Source: Pieris napi (taxonomy: Eukaryota; Arthropoda; Insecta; Lepidoptera; Pieridae). From it: a stretch of DNA of 64,000 nt. Below are positions 57,801 to 64,000 of this stretch, in pieces; position 1 is the first letter of the stretch; each line of letters opens with the position of its first letter. The position numbers and the translations under genes are program-made. A model generated the notes under the pieces. The model saw nothing but the letters and a program-made list of their open reading frames with translations, made no database searches and had not been told where the DNA came from. The stretch is taken from contig NC_062236.1 in NCBI RefSeq assembly GCF_905475465.1, positions 5,900,001 to 5,964,000 on the forward strand. Direction: 5' to 3'.

Positions 57801-60800
57801 AAAGGCTTTTTATTTTATTTTTATTATTATTTTATTTATGTATGTAATGAACTTATTTATGCCCGGATTTCAAACAGTACAGTGAAGTTTAAAAAAAAAA
57901 ATGTAGCAAATGTACTTTCGATGGGCGAACTGCAAAAACATTTTCTATGATAATTTTTAATAGAATTTTTTTTTACTCACCTCATTTTCAGACTCGAATA
58001 AAATTTGATCGTATTCGCTAAGTGCTACTAAGAAAATGATGGATGTGACATTTTCGAAACAGTGAATCCACTTCCTTCTCTCGGATCTTTGTCCGCCGAC
58101 GTCCACCATTCTATACATAAAATTATTATTATCACAAAATCTATAGAAATCAAGATTTCCTCACACTAGAAAACTCGTTGATGTTTGGCTACAAACTGTA
58201 ATTTTTGGGTTCTTAAGACTTAATGACCAGAGTTCAGTATCGTATCACAAGCCACAATTTAATTTTGAGGCCTCCAAGTTAAAATTAGTTAACAGTAGCT
58301 TTACTATATTCCTCAAAATATAAATTCTACGAAAAATTCCTTAATTAAAAAGTTTGCCAAAAAAATGTCAAAAGATTGAAAATTAAATCAATTTATATCT
58401 TTTATCACCAAACAAATATAAAAATCACCCATTTTTACTTACTATATATAAAGTTTACATAAAACACGTATAGAGAAACAAACATATGTTAGTATAAACT
58501 TACAACTAGCATTAGCAATACACAAAGCAGAGAAATACAAAAAAATCCTACCTAACCAATCTCTATAGCTTGTGCTTTTTTTTAAATTTTAATAGTTCAT
58601 GTGTCCATACTACGACTGGAACTTTCCCTCTATATCAACTTCACACACTTTCTTGTACAGTGAAGTGTAATATAGTTAGGAAAACCGCCATTTCTTTATA
58701 TATCAAAATCTACGGCTTATTAAATAGAAAATGTTCTAAAGACTTGTACAAGATTGTAGCGGTTTCAGGTTTTTTTTAGTTTATAGCCCTTAAAACAGTA
58801 AAGAAGTTATAGAGACTGGTATCAATATTAGTAAAGCAACGTTAATAAAGCATAGATTAGCGTTAAAAACAACTACTGGCATTACATTACCTTTTACGCC
58901 TCGTTTCTGGGTATATCATAAAGAGTAATAAACAATATCTCGACAGCGAACAGTTATTGATAAGTACGTAAATTTTATACAACAGATACAGAAATCTGAG
59001 GCCCAGACCTAAAAAGGTTGTAGCGCCACTGATTTATTTATTTATTTTATTTTACGTAAATTTTGTAGATCCCGCGAATTTAGTAAATCCCACGATTAGA
59101 TTTAAATTCTTAATATTTAAATATTTTCAAGTGCAATGACCATTTAATAGGCAAAATAGTTTCATAAAATTACACAATCAAAGTTATTTAATATTTTCGT
59201 TCAGATACAGAAATCTGAGGCCCAGACCTAAAAAGGTTGTAGCGCCACTGATTTATTTATTTATTTGACGTAAAGTTTGTAGGGAAATTATATAGCATAG
59301 AAGCAAAATGTTTGCCATATCGTGCGTGTCCTAACTCCTAGTTGAAGCGTTAGAATTTTACACCCTTATTATTAGATATTTAAAATAATCGCGTGAAATT
59401 CTGTTTAATTTTTGCTATGAGATTTACTTATTAACCTTTTTGCTTTTTGCCGGCGCATTAGGGCGACATAGATTTGATACGATACTCATTACAGATTTTT
59501 TTGAACTGCTTTTCGAACTCGCACAGCGGTTTTCGCAGCGGCGGTCGTGGTCAAATCAGTCGTAAAGCAGTCATTTTACGATTTGGTTAGTTAGTGAGTT
59601 ACAGAATCGCAGGGCTGTAGGTATGGTTAGAAGATAGATTTAGGAGATCAAGTATTAGTAGTAATAAATAAAAATTACTTTATTTTGCATGTGATACTAT
59701 AAACAAATCGGCCAAACTTCGACTGGTATTTGATTTTATAAAATAATGAATCCTACTACCAGGCCACAACGACAACATACATATATTTAATTATTTTACA
59801 TTTTAAATTATAAACCTCGGAAAATTGGGTTACAAACTACTAACTTCCAACCGCGCTTCGACTAAGCACCAACTGTTAAAGCACCACCGCGATTTTTCAA
59901 TAATGTATTGTTGTTATTATACAGTTATTCACAATATTCACATATTATATGATTATAATACCTAAAGCAGTGTGTTTCCCTTTTTACAGTCAATCTTTGG
60001 ATGCAGGAGAGTAGCGAATCATCGTCGATAAATTCAGTAAACCAGGGACTAATGAAATCATTGAAGATCATAAAATTATTACAATGTTTTCAAAATTTAA
60101 TTCCAGGCAGATTTAGTGAAGAAATTATTTTTTTATAAACTAATTATGAAACTATCAAGAAGGCCGAAATAATTTACAGTTGTAAAAATAGTTACAAGAA
60201 AGTCCCATACTTTATGGGTATAACAAGACTTTATTACTCTAATACAATCGCGAAATTAAACAATATCAAATAAACTGTTAACAATTACCTATCTTTGCCG
60301 TGGAGCTAACGAAGCGATGATAATACGGAAAATGCTATCCTATATGTAGTATATGGCGTATTTAATAAAAAAACCTCGTAATTAAAACAAACATATTCGA
60401 ACTAAAGTATCAAAGTTTCTCTTCACCAAATATGCCTGATTCGCAAACTTACAATAGAAAGCGCGATATTATCACAAAGCAAATGTTGATGGCTTAAGCA
60501 TTACTTGTGCTGTTAAGCAATAAGCTATGATCTTATAAAATGATTTCACTAGATAGTTTTTTATACATACTTTGTATCAAAATTGCTAATAGCCCTGCCA
60601 CGGATCAATACAGGAACTTATTGTAATCCGCGAATATAGTAAATCCCAGGATTAAATTTAAATTCTTAATATTTAAATATTTTCAAGTGCAATGACCATT
60701 TAATAGGCAAAATAGTTTAATAAAATTACACAATCAAAGTTATTTAATATTTTCGTTCAATAAAAGTAAAAAAACACTGTAATTTAATTAAATATTTTAG

Positions 60801-62529
60801 ACTAGAGCTTAAGAAACGTATTATAAAAGTAGTTTTAATTGTGATTTAGGATTTGGCAATTTTAATCATGACAATTTTCTTAATTTTCATATAAGTTTTG
60901 CTTTTTTGACGTCATTAAAGCACCTAAACATCAAGTAAAACAACCGAGGTCACCTATAAACAACGCTAGGGAATTGTCAAATATCATCTATTGGTGCAAT
61001 AATGCCAGAAACATTACTAACACAATATCAGGAAAACTTACTAATAACATTTAACTTCTAATAACAAAGTTTATAGCCATTCCCGTTGGCAAGGACACGT
61101 ATACAAAGGATATTTGTTTTTTTTTCTATAACGACATAACAAATATAGAATCAGATTCGTCTGTGATTTTGATTAAACAACATTTTTTGTATGGCATCAA
61201 ATGAGTATCTTCGGAAGACAATCTACCATTTAGCAAATTTAACTACTAACGAGCAGTACGTATATAGAAATGGCATGTTTTACGTACATAAGAATATAAT
61301 TGTATTTAAGATTACCGCGTCACACGAGGTCCGTATCCGACCTTGCCTATAATAAGCTGATTACATTATTGTAAGGTTTCCAAAACCTATTATGAAATCT
61401 TTAGCCATCTAATCAAAACGTGCAAGCTACGGTCCAAACGTACCTAAATATAATGCCGTCTAGATCGAAAGGATATTCAAGAATGCCTGTAGTCGGCTGT
61501 CGAGCTCGGAGAATGTCCTGCTCCGTGGGTAGAAAATCGTCTTTTTCGATTCTCTCCAGATCACTTAAATAGCTGTAAATTCATGCAACATCTAAAGCAC
61601 ATGCACGCGATGCCCCATACCCGCAGAAGAGATCCGATCATGCATTAGTTTGCCACCATTTTACCTAAATCGTATCTCTTCCAAGTCAAACGGGTATTCG
61701 ATGATGCCCGTAGTAGGCACTCTGACGCGCAGAATGTCTTGTTCGGTCGGTAAGTAGTTTGGTGCCGCGACACGATCAATCTCCTGCAAGTAGCTATAGA
61801 AAAACGGTCCCTTACATACGGAATCATAAACATTTCTGTTCTCACTTTGGGAATCGAACCCGTGGACTTTTTATTATCTAAATAAGCATCCTGAAATGTA
61901 GGAAATACCTCTCTGAGGTATTCTATTCGAGTTAATTTGAAGATTTACGAGTAATTTCATCACCTTGGGAATCGAACTTTTATTGCTAAGATTTTTGTGT
62001 GGTTATTTGGATGAATATTAGAAGAAATTACGTGGGCATATAATACCTAATGCTTGTGTTTATTATGAAAGAAAATACTGATGTCATTATGATAATTGAT
62101 ACATTTACAGACTTTAATCATAGTTTATGTTCGCTAGACAATTGATGTTTGTTATTTTAATCAATCGTGTAAACGTATAAAAATGGTATTGTCATACATA
62201 TTTGTAGGTCTTGATACAGTACAGTAATTAAAAAACATAATTCTATTAGTTAAATCACAAATAATGTCTTTTAATTATGATAATCGATATTTTTCTACGT
62301 TTGAATAAAAAACTTAGAATCTAGTTCATGAGTAATGAAGTGATTTTATGAATACGTAATTATATTTCACTTACTATTTGGCTGAATCGGTGAGCTGGTA
62401 CTCCCGCCTGCGATCGTAGCACTCCTGAATACCGGAGTCGGCCCATAGTCCCTTGATGGCCTCGACGTAGGGACTCTCGAATGTTGTCACGCTCTCAAAG
62501 TCGATAGCCGATATCAACTCCGCCTGTTC
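54757..62529 (-). CDS. Galphaq: G protein alpha-q subunit, 3' part with alternative exons
   Basis: The C-terminal two thirds of a heterotrimeric G-protein alpha subunit; exons for the N-terminus and P-loop lie beyond 64,000. Constant exons are 62529-62375 (helical domain, GIQECYDRRREYQLTDSAK), 58110-57981 (VDVGGQRSERRKWIHCFENV, switch II) and 57549-57396 ([20 protein letters not shown], the NKxD guanine-binding motif). Three positions come in two versions: 61793-61665 or 61572-61444, 56645-56538 or 56188-56081, and 55319-55237 or 54839-54757. All variants keep length and phase (129, 108 and 83 bases). G-alpha-q couples receptors such as rhodopsin to phospholipase C-beta at the inner membrane face. 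The C-terminus LKEYNLV/LKEFNLA identifies the q class. Introns hold several SINE and MITE copies. Confidence 0.96.
55237..55319 (-). CDS. Galphaq: G-alpha-q terminal exon, visual type
   Basis: Encodes TENIKLVFCAVKDTIMQSAL plus KEFNLA and stop TGA. The IKLVFCAVKDTIMQ.ALKEFNL pattern is the Drosophila visual-isoform end. The acceptor (CATAAAG, preceded by little pyrimidine) is weak compared with the other terminal exon, which suggests regulated use. Each terminal exon needs its own 3' processing. Confidence 0.93.
56081..56188 (-). CDS. Galphaq: G-alpha-q penultimate exon, general type
   Basis: Encodes PQRDASTAREFILRMFVDLN then PDAEKIIYSHFTCAT, the alpha-4/beta-6 region with the TCAT guanine-binding loop. 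It matches the general Gq sequence. Donor GTAAGT is strong. It is 108 bases, the same length and phase as the alternative at 56,538-56,645. Confidence 0.95.
56538..56645 (-). CDS. Galphaq: G-alpha-q penultimate exon, visual type
   Basis: Encodes PKCDPVPAREYILKKYLREN then PDPDRTCYSHFTTAT. The LKKYL..NPDP.R.CYSHFTTAT pattern is that of the Drosophila visual isoform, with TTAT in place of TCAT. The donor is GTTTAT, which departs strongly from GTAAGT and probably makes the exon weak unless activated. Confidence 0.93.
56792..57063 (-). repeat. Full-length tRNA-derived SINE, minus strand
   Basis: Read on the minus strand, it has head AGCAGTGTTTGCCAGTACTT, B box GTAGGGTTCGAACCCC, then the body and the tail AGAAATCAGAGGCCCAGACC...GTAGCGCCACTAGT. 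It is the same family as 27,386-27,660. It lies in a G-alpha-q intron. Confidence 0.78.
58983..59068 (+). repeat. Truncated SINE tail, copy 1
   Basis: CAGATACAGAAATCTGAGGC followed by CCAGACCTAAAAAGGTTGTA and GCGCCACTGATTTATT. This is the 3' tail of the SINE at 56,792, without its tRNA head. An almost identical copy is at 59,202-59,281. Confidence 0.65.
59069..59201. repeat. Duplicated intron segment, copy 1
   Basis: About 130 bases containing TTTTCAAGTGCAATGACCAT and TTAATAGGCAAAATAGTTTC, closely matched at 60,622-60,760. Copy 1 is bracketed by two copies of the SINE tail. Confidence 0.7.
59202..59281 (+). repeat. Truncated SINE tail, copy 2
   Basis: Repeats the tail sequence of 58,983-59,068, ending GATTTATTTATTTATTTGAC and TAAAGTTTGTAG. 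With copy 1 it flanks the duplicated segment at 59,069-59,201. Confidence 0.65.
59512..59618. repeat. Degenerate relative of the foldback MITE
   Basis: Shares TCGCACAGCGGTTTTCGCAG, CAAATCAGTCGTAAAGCAGT, CATTTTACGATTTGG and the terminal GAGTTACAGAATCGCAGGGC with the foldback element at 29,501-29,742. One arm is mostly lost. Confidence 0.65.
60622..60760. repeat. Duplicated intron segment, copy 2
   Basis: Nearly the same sequence as 59,069-59,201, with a few substitutions (for example AGTTTAATAAAA against AGTTTCATAAAA). It is not flanked by the SINE tail. Confidence 0.7.
61444..61572 (-). CDS. Galphaq: G-alpha-q switch-I region exon, visual type
   Basis: Encodes YLSDLERIEKDDFLPTEQDI then LRARQPTTGILEYPFDLDGI and IFR. 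It contains the RxxTTGI switch-I segment, whose Thr binds Mg2+ and whose Arg acts in GTP hydrolysis. GILEYPFDLDGI.FR is the fly visual version. The donor is GTACGT. Confidence 0.94.
61665..61793 (-). CDS. Galphaq: G-alpha-q switch-I region exon, general type
   Basis: Encodes YLQEIDRVAAPNYLPTEQDI then LRVRVPTTGIIEYPFDLEEI and RFR. The RVPTTGIIEYPFDLE sequence is that of general Gq. It is the same length (129 bases) and phase as the neighbouring variant 92 bases downstream, so joining both or neither would break a domain that must occur once. Confidence 0.95.
62375..62529 (-). CDS. Galphaq: G-alpha-q constant exon, helical domain
   Basis: Encodes EQAELISAIDFESVTTFESP then YVEAIKGLWADSGIQECYDR and RREYQLTDSAK. 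It is the most 5' exon in the window; the acceptor TTCCAG precedes it. It joins in phase 2 to either switch-I exon. A loose plus-strand frame at 62,540 is not a gene. Confidence 0.95.
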
Positions 62530-63526
62530 CTGGAAAATTTTGATGGAACTGTTAAAATCAGGTCTTTCAATTTGTCTGCAAGGTAAAGACTCCTATATAG
62601 CAGTACAAGAATATATTTATCTTATATTGACCCTAAAAGAAATTCTAGGTCCTATGTCCAGTAAAAATTTACTAATTTTAAAGTCGGAAATAATTCGTCT
62701 AAGAAAAAAGGGTCAGGAAATAGTCATTAAGGAACGAACTAACGGCAATGCAAATCAAGACCTTACATATAAAATGAGTACTATCAATAGTCTTTAAAAT
62801 ATAAGTTAATTTGTCATTTGGGAGATTATTTACGTGTCTCTTACATTGCTAATTTATCATTATAGGCAAATAAATCAACCTAAGCTAAATAACCTCATCG
62901 CCAGTAATAGAACCCAACATATGCACTATACGTTTACAAGCTACGAACGAAGGCGGTATAAAATTCAGATATGGTTTTTATTTGAAAATACAAATATATT
63001 CTGTCCTATTATTGCTAACGAATTAGATAATAATTATAAGCTCGCTGATTGCTATAAATTATAACGTAAAAAACCTGCGTTAGTAGTAATTTTATATTTT
63101 AAAATTTAACCGAAGTTTTAGAAAATTAACGTCTACGATAAATTATTACATTAGAGACGTACACGTGTCTGTGGGAAGTAATTATAATAAAAACAGTTAA
63201 AGAATTAAATTGTAAAAGTATATAATCAAGACTGGTAATAAACAACTAGTATTAACAGTACATAGGTCATACACTCATTTCGGTATTTACATACACAAAT
63301 ATATATTGCAATTGTATATTATATCGTCTCGATTCTAAGCTTATTCAAAGAAGCGTTAAAGTTTGATTGTTTGTGAAAGTTTGATTAGAAATTACCAAAA
63401 CATTATATTTTAATAATAAACATACACATGTACTGTCAAATCAAATAGCTTTAAAACTACATATTTTGTCCTTATTACTCTCGCATAAATTTGAAATTAA
63501 ATGAACGTGTCTGATTACGACTCATT
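62530..63526. other. Galphaq: G-alpha-q upstream intron
   Basis: No exon encoding the GTP-binding P-loop (GAGESGKST in G-alpha subunits) was seen on the minus strand before the window ends, so the N-terminal exons lie to the right. Confidence 0.55.
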
Positions 63527-63775
63527 GGTCTAGTGGTTAGTACCCCTGACTGCGAATCCATGGGTCCCGGGTTCGATCCCCGGCTGAGACGAACATCGAT
63601 GTGATGAGCATTTGATGTTGTGCTTAGGTCTTGGGTGTTTAAATATGTATTTATATGTCTATCTATCTATGTATGTATATCCGTTGCTTAGTACCCATAA
63701 CACAAGCTTCACCAGCTTAGCATGGGACTCGGTCAATTGGTGGGTATTGTCTTAAAAAAAAATTGATGTTTGAGC
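63527..63775 (+). repeat. tRNA-derived SINE, second family
   Basis: The head GGTCTAGTGGTTAGTACCCC (A box) and GGGTTCGATCCCCGGC (B box) form a tRNA-like 5' part, but the anticodon stem does not pair well. The body ends with GTACCCATAACACAAGCTTC, AGCATGGGACTCGGTCAATT and a run of A, which looks like a LINE-derived tail. It lies in the G-alpha-q intron, transcribed opposite to the gene. Confidence 0.7.
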
Positions 63776-64000
63776 GTCTGATTAAGGATTATAAGCGATA
63801 CACGTAATTTGGGCTGTGTTAAGTATTTATTTTAACACCATATATAATTTACACAAGCGCGAAAGAGCGTAGAGTGGGATTTCCTCAAGGTTGTCTAATA
63901 GCAATTTGTTGACTTGGATAGATTTATCATTTCCGTACTTAACCAAAATCGGACCACAAAAACCTTATCAATTATTATTGCAATTTGCCTTATTGTCTAC
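63776..64000. other. Galphaq: Right-edge intron sequence
   Basis: AT-rich, with nothing recognised. Confidence 0.4.

Larger units (their letters stand above)
59282..61443. other. Galphaq: G-alpha-q intron sequence
   Basis: Intron between the alternative exon pair at 61,444-61,793 and the constant exon at 57,981-58,110. Apart from the MITE relative at 59,512-59,618 and the duplicated segment at 60,622-60,760, I see no exon or RNA gene. Confidence 0.55.

Noticed and set aside
63527..63600. Possible functional tRNA gene
   Set aside because: The A and B boxes are good, but the anticodon stem does not pair and a SINE-type body with an A-rich tail follows directly.

Overview
The window is AT-rich animal nuclear DNA with split genes, and it reads as a lepidopteran (moth or butterfly) chromosome. 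The clues are a bombyxin-like insulin gene, a row of single-exon divergent ionotropic receptors, a G-alpha-q gene with the fly-type pairs of alternative exons, and a repeat load typical of Lepidoptera: tRNA-derived SINEs, short Helitrons ending in CTAGT, RTE and Jockey LINE ends, mariner, pogo and Harbinger relics, and foldback MITEs. The species cannot be fixed from this sequence. No CRISPR array, operon, rRNA gene or convincing functional tRNA was seen.

Layout. Positions 1-21,000 hold no gene I can support; they contain scattered repeats and a few GC-richer patches. A three-exon minus-strand gene for HYPK, the huntingtin-interacting protein K family, lies at 21,019-22,130. A dead mariner follows at about 22,852-23,690. 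A seven-exon minus-strand gene spans 23,804-31,544. It encodes a 223-residue type I membrane protein with a signal peptide, a 14-cysteine ectodomain, one membrane helix and a PPPAY tail; I could not name it, and it is the most novel gene here. Its introns hold nested Harbinger-like DNA transposons, a full-length SINE, a LINE relic and a perfect foldback element. From 32,175 to 37,720 lies a run of DNA transposons: a cecropia-type mariner, a long-TIR MITE, a pogo-like element with TA target duplications, and a hairpin MITE.

Two insulin-like peptide genes lie in tandem on the plus strand (39,226-41,886 and 45,346-45,846). They converge on three tandem intronless ionotropic receptor genes on the minus strand (46,176-52,240). 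From 54,757 to the right edge lies the 3' two thirds of a G-alpha-q gene, minus strand, with three exon positions each present in two versions. Its N-terminal exons are beyond the window.

Working together. The genes do not form one pathway. The insulin pair and the receptor trio are each local tandem duplications. G-alpha-q exon choice would give the visual-type or general-type C-terminal half of the protein, which contacts receptor and effector.
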